From Cellulomonas xylanilytica (GTDB taxonomy: Bacteria > Actinomycetota > Actinomycetes > Actinomycetales > Cellulomonadaceae): 43,612 bases of DNA. The stretch's first letter is position 1. Each line of letters opens with the position of its first letter. The notes under the pieces are model-generated. The model did not search any database. It was not told the origin of the DNA and saw only the letters and a program-made list of their open reading frames with translations. Made by a program: the position numbers and the translations under genes. Positions 1 through 6,739 of the stretch are shown here, piece by piece. The stretch covers positions 1-43,612 of the forward strand of contig NZ_BJUB01000018.1 in NCBI RefSeq assembly GCF_007989805.1, read 5' to 3'.

Positions 1-1
1 C

Positions 2-676
2 GTGGCGCCGGTCGATGTGTCGGGTGTGGCGGTCGGTGTCCTCGGTGACGCGCTCGTCTCCGGCGGCACGACCGCGCCGGGGGGTTCGTCGGACGGCGAG
101 GCTCCCGGTGGTTCGGGTGGCGGGCTCATCTCGCTGCCCGTGACGCTCCCGGCCACCATCTCCGACGTCGCGATCGGGGTCGTCGGCGACGCCGCCGTGA
201 CCACCGGGACGCCCGGTACGACGCCGGGCACGACGCCCGGCACGACGCCGGGGACGTCGCCGGGCACGACGCCCGGCACGACGCCCGGTACGACGCCCGG
301 TACGACGCCGGGCACGACGCCGGGCACGACGCCGGGCACGACGCCGGGCACGACGCCGGGCACGACGCCCGGTACGACGCCGGGGGCCACCTCCGGGAGC
401 ACGCCGGCGACCGTCGACGTGGTGGGCGCCACGGTCGTGGGGGCGTCGGTCGTCCCGGCCGGCCGGACCGTCAGCGCCGCCGCGGGGACGACCGCCGCGG
501 CGCTCGCGGACACGGGCTGGACGCCGTGGGCCGCCGTCGCCGGGCTGGGCCTGATCGCCCTGGGCCTGATGCTGCACCGGACGGCCACGACGCGTCGGTC
601 GACGCGGAGCCCGTTCACGCACCCGGCGCTCATGAACCACGTGCCGACCCAGCGCGGGGAGACGCCGGCTCGATGA
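2..676 (+). CDS. Surface protein with (PGTT)n spacer and LADTG tail, N-terminus probably cut by window edge
   Basis: The first in-frame GTG is at base 2, so the true start is probably outside the window. The visible 224 residues contain two related modules near residues 4-20 and 52-68 (core VAVGVLGDA and VAIGVVGDA), which resemble the short repeated modules of actinobacterial chaplin-like surface proteins. Fifteen tandem 4-residue units (PGTT, with one PGTS and a final PGAT) follow at residues 71-130. A LADTG motif at 168-172 is followed by a hydrophobic stretch (about 175-192) and RR, as in LAxTG signals used by class E sortases. The tail after the arginines is about 25 residues, longer than usual for a sortase substrate, so a plain membrane anchor is also possible. 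The likely role is a cell-wall or membrane-displayed protein. The function of the rest is unknown. Confidence 0.65.
   Translation: MAPVDVSGVAVGVLGDALVSGGTTAPGGSSDGEAPGGSGGGLISLPVTLPATISDVAIGVVGDAAVTTGTPGTTPGTTPGTTPGTSPGTTPGTTPGTTPGTTPGTTPGTTPGTTPGTTPGTTPGTTPGATSGSTPATVDVVGATVVGASVVPAGRTVSAAAGTTAAALADTGWTPWAAVAGLGLIALGLMLHRTATTRRSTRSPFTHPALMNHVPTQRGETPAR
212..391 (+). repeat. Tandem 12-bp repeat coding (PGTT)15
   Basis: Fifteen in-frame 12-base units (mostly ccgggcacgacg or cccggtacgacg) encode PGTT. Several neighbouring units are identical at the DNA level, which suggests expansion by slippage or unequal recombination. Changes in copy number keep the reading frame, so the spacer length may differ between strains. 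Confidence 0.9.
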
Positions 677-782
677 GGGGACGCCGTCGCCGGGCCTGTG
701 GGGCGGTCGCGGGGGGATCGCCCCGCGGGCCCGGGCGGCGGCACCCGGCTAGGGTCGCCTGCGTGACGACGGAGGCATGACG

Positions 783-1244
783 GTGGCAGCGCGCACGAGT
801 GCCGGCCTGCTGGTGTTCCGGCGGACGGCCGGTCTCGAGGTGCTGCTCGGGCACATGGGCGGTCCGTTCTGGGCGCGCAAGGACGCCGGCGCGTGGACCA
901 TCCCGAAGGGGGAGCCGTCGCCGGGAGAGGCCCCCTACGTCACGGCGCTGCGGGAGTTCGCCGAGGAGCTCGGGGTGTCGGCGCCGTCGTCGGAACCCCT
1001 CCCGCTCGGGGACGTGCGGCAGAGCGGCGGCAAGGTGGTGACGGCGTGGGCGCTGGAGGGTGACCTCGACGTGTCCACCGTCGCCAGCAACCTGGTCGAG
1101 ATCGCGTGGCCGCCGCGGTCGGGACGGACGCTCCTGGTGCCCGAGCTCGACCGGGCGGCCTGGTTCGCGCCCGACGAGGCGCGGCGGCTCGTCGTGACCG
1201 CGCAGGCCGCGTTCGTCGACCGGTTGGAGGAGCTGCTCAGGTGA
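783..1244 (+). CDS. Nudix hydrolase
   Basis: This small soluble Nudix-family enzyme would hydrolyse a nucleoside diphosphate linked to another moiety. The substrate cannot be read from the sequence. The complete Nudix box is present: G43, E49, R57-E58 and E61-E62 fit the G-x5-E-x7-RE-x2-EE-x-G-V pattern. I place the start at GTG 783 because the Shine-Dalgarno GGAGG at 771-775 lies 7 bases before it. An in-frame ATG at 777 is only one base from the GGAGG and is the alternative start. A -10-like TAGGGT lies at 750-755. The 3' end overlaps the convergent metallo-hydrolase gene by 8 bases. Confidence 0.85.
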   Translation: MAARTSAGLLVFRRTAGLEVLLGHMGGPFWARKDAGAWTIPKGEPSPGEAPYVTALREFAEELGVSAPSSEPLPLGDVRQSGGKVVTAWALEGDLDVSTVASNLVEIAWPPRSGRTLLVPELDRAAWFAPDEARRLVVTAQAAFVDRLEELLR

Positions 1245-2052
1245 GGTGGTCGAAGTCGCCGTTGGCCCAGCCGATGTGGCGCTCGGCGGAGCGGCGGACG
1301 ACCTGCTTGGCGTCGGCCGCGATGACGTTGGCGAAGTTGCCGTAGAGACGGTCGAACTCCAGGCGGTCCACGTGGTCGGCGACCCGGCGGGCGACGGCGC
1401 CGGACAGCGGCAGGTGGTTGGGGTAGCTGCGCATGAACGCGACGGACTGCCGGTCGGGGTTGGCGAAGATGGTGTCGCCGCTCAGCAGCACGCCCCTGCC
1501 GTCCGCGCCGGCAGCCCAGTGCGCGACCGCGCTGCCCGGGAAGTGGCCGCCGGGCTGCGAGAGGGTCACGCCGGGCAGGACCTCCAGCTCGCCGGACCAG
1601 GTCTCGATGACGGGGTCCGGGCGGTTGATCCAGTGCGCGTCGGTCTCGGCGACGAGCACCCGCGGGTCGCCCAGCGCGCGGCTCCACTCCACCTGGACGC
1701 CGTACATGTGCGGGTGGCTGGCCGTGATCGCCCGGACCGGGCCGAGGGCGAGGACCTGCTCGACCACCGCGTCGTCGAGGAACCCGATGGGGTCCCACAG
1801 CAGGCTGCCCTCGGGGGTCACCAGCAGCTTCGACTGCTGGCCGATGCCGGCGCCGGGGGAGCTCGTGATCGCGTACAGGTCGGGTTCGAGCTCCTCGAGC
1901 TGCGCGCGGTATCCCTGGCCGCGCAGCTCCTCCAGGGTGGTCCAGCGCTGCCCGGACGCGGGCACCCACTGGCGTTCGTCGGCGCAGATGGCGCAGACGT
2001 CGTACTGCTCGGCACTCTCCACGGCGCACGTGGCGCAGATCCAGAACGTCAT
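1237..2052 (-). CDS. Metallo-beta-lactamase-fold protein with N-terminal zinc ribbon
   Basis: The 271-residue protein begins with a compact zinc-ribbon-like pattern, CxxC at residues 6-9 and CxxC at 20-23. A metallo-beta-lactamase-like domain follows. The usual HxHxDH metal motif is reduced to SHPHMYG (H113, H115), and a later His in GGH (170) and Asp in SGDT (193) are kept. One metal site may therefore be altered. Hydrolase activity is inferred from fold and no substrate can be named. The chosen ATG is preceded by TAGCGT and a 7-base spacer, which fits a leaderless transcript. An upstream in-frame start at 2076 would add eight residues without support. Confidence 0.75.
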   Translation of the reverse strand: MTFWICATCAVESAEQYDVCAICADERQWVPASGQRWTTLEELRGQGYRAQLEELEPDLYAITSSPGAGIGQQSKLLVTPEGSLLWDPIGFLDDAVVEQVLALGPVRAITASHPHMYGVQVEWSRALGDPRVLVAETDAHWINRPDPVIETWSGELEVLPGVTLSQPGGHFPGSAVAHWAAGADGRGVLLSGDTIFANPDRQSVAFMRSYPNHLPLSGAVARRVADHVDRLEFDRLYGNFANVIAADAKQVVRRSAERHIGWANGDFDHLT

Positions 2053-2109
2053 GCGGGTCACGCTAGCCGGAGGCACAGGTCCCGCAGCAGGGCGGTGCGC
2101 TACCCGGGT

Positions 2110-2631
2110 TCAGGAGAGGCCGAGCCGCTGGAGGGTCGCGGGGTCGAGGGCGACCGGGTTGCCGGGGCCGGCGACCGCGTGTCCGTCCGTGACGCCGTAG
2201 AAGCCCTGGTCGAGGTTCACCGGTGTCGGCAGCCAGTCCTCCTCCCGGTCCGCCGAGTCGTCCAGCAGGACCACGTACTCGCCGCCCGCCTCCGGCTCGG
2301 TCCAGTCGCCGGTGGCGCAGCTCGTGTAGCTGATCTCGACGGTCGAGCCCGCTGGTGCCGTGCCCTTCGCCGTCGCAGTGACCTCGATGGTCGCGATCGC
2401 GGTGGACAGCGGGTCGTCGGGGTCCTCGACGACCGACGTAACCGTGCCGCGGAGGATGAGGTCGGCGCTGGCCTCGAGCTCCGCTGTCGTCGGATAGGAC
2501 GGGTAGTCGGCGGCGCACCCGGGCTGCGAGGCGGTGATCCGCGGCGCCACGAGCACGATCGCGACGACCGAGGCGGCCGCCATGGCGAGGACGCCCAGCG
2601 TCCAGCGCAGCACGCGGGTGCGGCGGGTCAC
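2110..2631 (-). CDS. Small membrane-anchored exported protein, unknown function
   Basis: The protein has about 173 residues. An arginine-rich N-terminus (TRRTRVLRW) leads into a hydrophobic segment at roughly residues 10-30, so it is either membrane-anchored or secreted by an uncleaved signal. The outer part contains three cysteines (in PGCAAD, SYTSC and CATG contexts) and beta-rich sequence, but no family that I recognise. The start is GTG 2631, whose GTGA overlaps the stop of the VOC gene upstream. A longer in-frame reading from 2652 would run into that gene. It is the last gene of the ABC exporter / VOC / this-gene operon, so a role at the cell surface in the same response is possible but unproven. 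Confidence 0.6.
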   Translation of the reverse strand: MTRRTRVLRWTLGVLAMAAASVVAIVLVAPRITASQPGCAADYPSYPTTAELEASADLILRGTVTSVVEDPDDPLSTAIATIEVTATAKGTAPAGSTVEISYTSCATGDWTEPEAGGEYVVLLDDSADREEDWLPTPVNLDQGFYGVTDGHAVAGPGNPVALDPATLQRLGLS

Positions 2632-2975
2632 GCCGGCGTCACCACGCACCACTCGTTGCCCTCCGGGTCCAGCAGGACCTGGAACGAGCCGGCGGTGTCG
2701 ACGTGGACCTCACCGACCCTGGTCGCGCCCAGGGCCTCCGCCTGCCGTGCGGCCTCGGGGATGTCGTCGACGGCGACGTCGAGGTGGACGCGGTTCTTCA
2801 CCACCTTGCCCTCGGGCACACGCTGGAACGCCACGCGGGTCCAGCCGGGCGGGTCGACGTGGTGCCAGTCGTCGTCGCGGCGCTGCGGGGTGCCGCCGAG
2901 CACGTCGGCCCAGAAGCGGGCCAGGCGGGCAGGGTCGGCACAGTCCATGACGACCTCGTCGATGCGTCCGATCAT
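2628..2975 (-). CDS. VOC-family (glyoxalase-like) protein
   Basis: This 115-residue protein carries a single glyoxalase-like domain: an N-terminal beta strand with MDCADPARLARFWADVLG, then HLDVAVDDI and a closing LLDPEGNEWCVV. These are typical of the actinobacterial glyoxalase-like VOC group that includes drug-binding and small-molecule-modifying proteins. The substrate is unknown. Its ATG (2973-2975) overlaps the stop of the ABC exporter as ATGA, so the two are translationally coupled. A link to detoxification of a compound also handled by the exporter is inference from that coupling and from the nearby MarR gene. Confidence 0.8.
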   Translation of the reverse strand: MIGRIDEVVMDCADPARLARFWADVLGGTPQRRDDDWHHVDPPGWTRVAFQRVPEGKVVKNRVHLDVAVDDIPEAARQAEALGATRVGEVHVDTAGSFQVLLDPEGNEWCVVTPA

Positions 2976-4861
2976 GCGGCGACGGTAGCGCCGCTCTCGA
3001 ACTGGGTGCGGTACAGCTCCGCGTACACGCCGCCGCGGGCGAGGAGCTGGGCGTGGGTGCCCTGGTCGACGACGCGGCCGTCGCTCAGGACGACGATCGA
3101 GTCGGCCTTGCGCACGGTGGAGAGGCGGTGCGCGATGACGATGCTGGTGCGACCCGTCAGGGCCTCGTCGAGCGCGGCCTGGACCGCGGCCTCCGAGCCG
3201 GAGTCGAGGTGCGCGGTGGCCTCGTCGAGGATGACGACGTCCGGCGCCTTGAGCAGCATCCGTGCGATGGCGAGGCGCTGCCGCTCGCCGCCGGACAGCC
3301 GGTAGCCGCGGTCGCCGACGACGGTGTGGATGCCGTCGGGGAGGCTCGCGACGAGGTCGGCGATGTGCGCCTGCTCGAGCGCGCGCTCGATCTGCGCGTC
3401 CGTGGCGTCCGGCCGGGCGTAGCGCAGGTTCTCCGCGATCGTGTCGTGGAAGAGGTGGGCCTCCTGGCTGACCACGCCGACCGTCGCGCGCAGCGAGGCC
3501 TGCGTGACGTCCCGCAGGTCGGTGCCGGCGATCCGCACGGCGCCCTGCGTCGGGTCGTACATGCGGGTGACCAGCTGGGAGATCGTCGTCTTGCCGGCGC
3601 CCGAGTGGCCGACGAGCGCGACCATGTGGCCCGCGGGGACGGTGAAGCTGACGTCGTCCAGGGTGTTGCGGTGGACCTCGCCCTGCAGCGTCGCGACGGA
3701 CTCCAGCGACGCCAGCGACACCTCGTCGGCGCCCGGGTAGCGGAAGCTGACGGCGTCGAGCTCGACCGTCGCGCCGTGCTTCTCCTTCGCGGCGCGCAGG
3801 TCGGTCGCGTCCGGCTTCTCCGCGACCGTGGGCTCCAGGTCGAGCACCTCGAGCACGCGCTCGAAGCTGACCAATGCCGTCATGACGTCGACCTGGACGT
3901 TCGACATCGCGGTGAGCGGGCCGTAGAGGCGGCCGAGGTAGGCGGTCAGCGCGACGACGACACCAACGGTCAGCTGCCCGCGGATCGCCATGACGCCGCC
4001 GAGGCCGTAGACGATGGCGACGGCCACGGAGGCCAGCGTCGTGAGGCCGACCCGGAACCAGGTGGAGTACAGCGCGCGCTTCACGCCGATGTCGCGGACG
4101 CGGCCCACCTGCTCGGCGTAGCTCTGCGACTCGCGCTGCGGGTCCCCGAAGATCTTCACCAGGTGCGCGCCGGCGACGTTGAAGCGCTCGTTCATGATCT
4201 GCGCGGCGTCGGCGTTCAGGGCGTAGCTCTCGCGGGTGATCGCGGCGATCTTCTTGCCGAACCAGCGGGCCGGGAAGATGAACGCCGGCAGCAGGACCAG
4301 GCTGAGCAGGGTCAGCTGCCAGGACATGCTCAGCATCGCGGCGAGCACGAAGACGATGGTCAGCGAGTTGCTCACCACGTTCTGCAGGGTCGACGTGAAC
4401 GCCTGCTGGGCGCCGAGCACGTCACCGTTGAGCCGCTGCACGAGCGCACCGGTCTTGGCGCGGCTGAAGAACGCGAGCGGCATGCGCTGCACGTGGTCGA
4501 ACACCTCGGTGCGCAGGTCCTGGATGAGGCCCTCGCCCACCTGGGCGGAGACCCAGCGGTCGGCGACCGACAGGCCGGCGCTCACGATGGCGAGGACCGC
4601 GACGACGGCCGCGATGGTGAGCACCACCTGCGTGTTGCCGGCGGTGATGCCGTCGTCGATGAGGTTCTTGAAGAGCAGCGGCGTCACCGCGCCGGCCGCG
4701 GCCTCGACGGCGATGAGCGCGACGAAGATTGCGAGCCTGCCGCGGTACGGGCGCGCGAAGCGCAGGATCCGTCGCAGGGTGTCGCGGGTCAGCTTGTGGT
4801 CCGCGACCGTGCGGTCCTTGGCGAAGCTGCGCATGTTGGGGCTGCCGGTGGTCATCGACAC
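2972..4861 (-). CDS. ABC exporter, fused transmembrane and ATPase domains
   Basis: This half-transporter of 629 residues would work as a homodimer or heterodimer to pump a lipophilic compound out of the cell. Residues about 45-330 hold the six-helix exporter domain. The ATPase domain has Walker A GHSGAGKTT at 418-426, signature LSGGERQ, Walker B VVILDEATAHLD and the H-loop of IAHRLSTV. An insertion of about 20 residues (EVSLASLESVATLQGEVH) precedes the Walker A strand. GTG 4861 is supported by GAGGAGG at 4869-4875, 7 bases away. It is divergent from a MarR regulator across 132 bases and coupled to a VOC gene, which suggests multidrug or toxic-compound efflux. Confidence 0.9.
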   Translation of the reverse strand: MSMTTGSPNMRSFAKDRTVADHKLTRDTLRRILRFARPYRGRLAIFVALIAVEAAAGAVTPLLFKNLIDDGITAGNTQVVLTIAAVVAVLAIVSAGLSVADRWVSAQVGEGLIQDLRTEVFDHVQRMPLAFFSRAKTGALVQRLNGDVLGAQQAFTSTLQNVVSNSLTIVFVLAAMLSMSWQLTLLSLVLLPAFIFPARWFGKKIAAITRESYALNADAAQIMNERFNVAGAHLVKIFGDPQRESQSYAEQVGRVRDIGVKRALYSTWFRVGLTTLASVAVAIVYGLGGVMAIRGQLTVGVVVALTAYLGRLYGPLTAMSNVQVDVMTALVSFERVLEVLDLEPTVAEKPDATDLRAAKEKHGATVELDAVSFRYPGADEVSLASLESVATLQGEVHRNTLDDVSFTVPAGHMVALVGHSGAGKTTISQLVTRMYDPTQGAVRIAGTDLRDVTQASLRATVGVVSQEAHLFHDTIAENLRYARPDATDAQIERALEQAHIADLVASLPDGIHTVVGDRGYRLSGGERQRLAIARMLLKAPDVVILDEATAHLDSGSEAAVQAALDEALTGRTSIVIAHRLSTVRKADSIVVLSDGRVVDQGTHAQLLARGGVYAELYRTQFESGATVAA

Positions 4862-4941
4862 GGGCCCACCTCCTCGGTTCTGGTGCGTCCCGGTCAGGGT
4901 TCACGGGTCGCTGGGCGCCGCTCGGTGTCGCGTGCCGATGC

Positions 4942-4972
4942 TGAGGTTAACTCACTATGTGTGTACATCACA
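4942..4972. promoter_or_regulatory. Candidate MarR operator region between exporter and regulator
   Basis: Two inverted repeats lie side by side in the divergent intergenic region: TGAGGTTAACTCA at 4942-4954 (one mismatched pair) and TGTG-N7-CACA at 4958-4972. The position between a marR gene and the exporter it probably controls fits autoregulation. The stretch is also clearly more AT-rich than its surroundings. Which repeat, if either, is bound is not shown. Confidence 0.4.
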
Positions 4973-4993
4973 AGTTGGGGTAGTCTCACCGCC

Positions 4994-5443
4994 GTGACCA
5001 CGTCCGACGGCTCCGGAGAGCTCCTCGAGCTCCTCTACGGCGTGCTCCGCGGCGTCCGTCGCGACGCCGCCGCCCGGCTCGAGCTGCAGGGCACCACCCC
5101 CGGGCAGCTCCGGCTGCTGCGCACCCTCGAGCGGTGCGACGGGCCCCGCCGCCTCGGGGAGCTCGCCGCCGCCCTCGACGTCGCACCGCGGTCCGTGACA
5201 TCCAAGGTGGATCTCGCCGAGGAGCACGGGCTGGTCCGGCGGCTGCCCGACCCGACGGACCGGCGCGCGACCCTGCTGGAGCTCACGCCGGAGGGGCGGT
5301 CGCTGCTGGCTGCCATCTCCGCGCAGCGGCACGAGGGTGCCGCGGAGCGGCTGGGGCGGTTGTCGGGGGACGAGCAGGCCGAGCTCCTGCGGTTGCTGCG
5401 CATCGTGGGGCAGGACACGGCGCCGGGGGATCCGGGCGCGTAG
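4994..5443 (+). CDS. MarR-family transcriptional regulator
   Basis: This 149-residue winged-helix regulator has the MarR layout: an N-terminal dimerisation helix (SGELLELLYGVLRGVRRDA), a recognition-helix region RLGELAAALDVAPRSVTSKVDLAEEHGLV, and the wing motif RLPDPTDRRATLLELTPEG. It probably represses the divergent ABC exporter and itself, with release by a small ligand. The GTG start has no clear Shine-Dalgarno sequence, but TAGTCT at 4981-4986 followed by 7 bases fits a leaderless transcript. The reading frame stays open far upstream (to 3053), but that part is antisense to the exporter and not regulator-like. Confidence 0.88.
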   Translation: MTTSDGSGELLELLYGVLRGVRRDAAARLELQGTTPGQLRLLRTLERCDGPRRLGELAAALDVAPRSVTSKVDLAEEHGLVRRLPDPTDRRATLLELTPEGRSLLAAISAQRHEGAAERLGRLSGDEQAELLRLLRIVGQDTAPGDPGA

Positions 5444-5467
5444 GCGCCGGCAGGTCATCATGGCTTC

Positions 5468-6733
5468 GTGCCCACCGTGCCGGACGACGACGAGCTCGAG
5501 CTGATCCGACGGTCCGGGGTCGTGCTCCGGGTCGGGCGACTGAGCCTGTCGGCGGGGACGGGCTCCTACCGGGTCAAGGCCTCGATGGCGCGGGTCGCGC
5601 GGGCGCTCGGGATCGACCGGCACGAGGCGCACGTCACGCTCACGGAGATCACGACGACCTCGCACAGCGGGCCCAGCTTCCGCACCGAGGTGACCGAGGT
5701 GCGCACGATCGGTGTGAACGTCGACCGGCTGACCGAGCTGGAGCACCTGGCGGGCCGCGTCGACGCCGCGCAGAGCGTGACGCCCGACGAGGTCACGGCG
5801 GAGCTCGACCGCATCGCCGACAAGCCCCCGCTGTACCCCGTGGCGCTCAACGCCCTGTGGGCGGCGATCGCCTGCGGGGCGTTCTCCTTCCTCAACGGCG
5901 GTCGCGTGGTGGAGGTCCTCGCGGTCCTCGTCGGGGCGTTCCTCGGGCAGGGGCTGCGCCGCACGTTGCTCGACCGCAGGCTCAACCAGTTCGGCGTCAC
6001 CATGCTCAGCGCCGCCGTCGCGTGCCTCGGTTACCTCGCCTTCGTCGGGCTCCTGCGGGCGTTCGGCGCCGCGAGCGCGGGGAACGAGGCCGGGTACGTG
6101 TCCGCCGTCCTGTTCCTGGTGCCCGGGTTCTCGCTCGTCACGGGCTTCCTCGACCTGGCCAAGCTGGACTTCTCGGCGGGTGTCGCCCGCCTGGTGCACG
6201 CGCTCATGGTCCTCACGTCCGCGGCGCTGGCGCTCTGGGCCGTGTCACTCGTCGTCGGGCTCAGCCCGGACCCGCCGGCCCCCGACGCGCTCGACCCGGG
6301 CCTGCTCCTCGCGCTGCGGTTCGTCGCGAGCTTCGTCGGTGTGCTCGGCTTCGCGCTGATGTTCAACAGCCCGTGGCGCATCGCGCTCGCGGCGGCGGGG
6401 GTCGGCATGGTCGCGAACGCGCTGCGACTGGCGCTCGTCGACGGGGCGGTACCTCCGCAGGCCGCTGCGGCGGTCGCTGCCCTCGTCGTGGGGCTGCTCA
6501 CCGCGGTCGTCGCACCCCGCCTCGACGTCCCGCGCATCACGGTCTACGTCCCGGCGGTCACGATCATGGTGCCGGGCGTGCTCGCCTACCGGGCGGTGTT
6601 CCACATCTCCAACGGGCAGACGGTCGAGGCGCTCGCGTTCGGGGTGCAGGCCGCGCTCGTGGTCGCCGCGCTCGCCATCGGGCTGGCGGTCGCCCGGATG
6701 CTCACCGACCGCACCTGGGCCTACGAGCGCTGA
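5468..6733 (+). CDS. Threonine/serine exporter family (ThrE-like) membrane protein
   Basis: This 421-residue protein has the two-part structure of actinobacterial ThrE. An N-terminal soluble domain (about residues 1-125) contains the conserved pattern of a short-chain hydrophobic core around GSYRVKASMARVARALG. A membrane part follows with about ten hydrophobic segments, including the signature region VLFLVPGFSLVTGFLDL and a second half VPAVTIMVPGVLAYRAVF. The family exports threonine, serine or related small molecules using proton motive force. The actual substrate is not known. It is convergent with the next ABC exporter, only 6 bases apart. The start is the GTG just after the MarR gene (24-base gap), with no strong Shine-Dalgarno sequence. 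Confidence 0.85.
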   Translation: MPTVPDDDELELIRRSGVVLRVGRLSLSAGTGSYRVKASMARVARALGIDRHEAHVTLTEITTTSHSGPSFRTEVTEVRTIGVNVDRLTELEHLAGRVDAAQSVTPDEVTAELDRIADKPPLYPVALNALWAAIACGAFSFLNGGRVVEVLAVLVGAFLGQGLRRTLLDRRLNQFGVTMLSAAVACLGYLAFVGLLRAFGAASAGNEAGYVSAVLFLVPGFSLVTGFLDLAKLDFSAGVARLVHALMVLTSAALALWAVSLVVGLSPDPPAPDALDPGLLLALRFVASFVGVLGFALMFNSPWRIALAAAGVGMVANALRLALVDGAVPPQAAAAVAALVVGLLTAVVAPRLDVPRITVYVPAVTIMVPGVLAYRAVFHISNGQTVEALAFGVQAALVVAALAIGLAVARMLTDRTWAYER

Positions 6734-6739
6734 GGCACC

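Noticed and set aside
212..391. Possible CRISPR-like repeat array
   Set aside because: Units are 12 bases with no spacers and encode an in-frame PGTT repeat.
1246..2988. Open 580-codon frame on the + strand
   Set aside because: It runs antisense through the metallo-hydrolase, membrane protein and VOC genes, all of which have recognisable domains or coupling on the other strand. The translation is low-complexity Arg/Gly/Val-rich, as expected for a GC-rich shadow frame.
3053..4993. Long N-terminal extension of the MarR frame
   Set aside because: It is antisense to the ABC exporter and has no regulator-like sequence. MarR homology begins just after GTG 4994.
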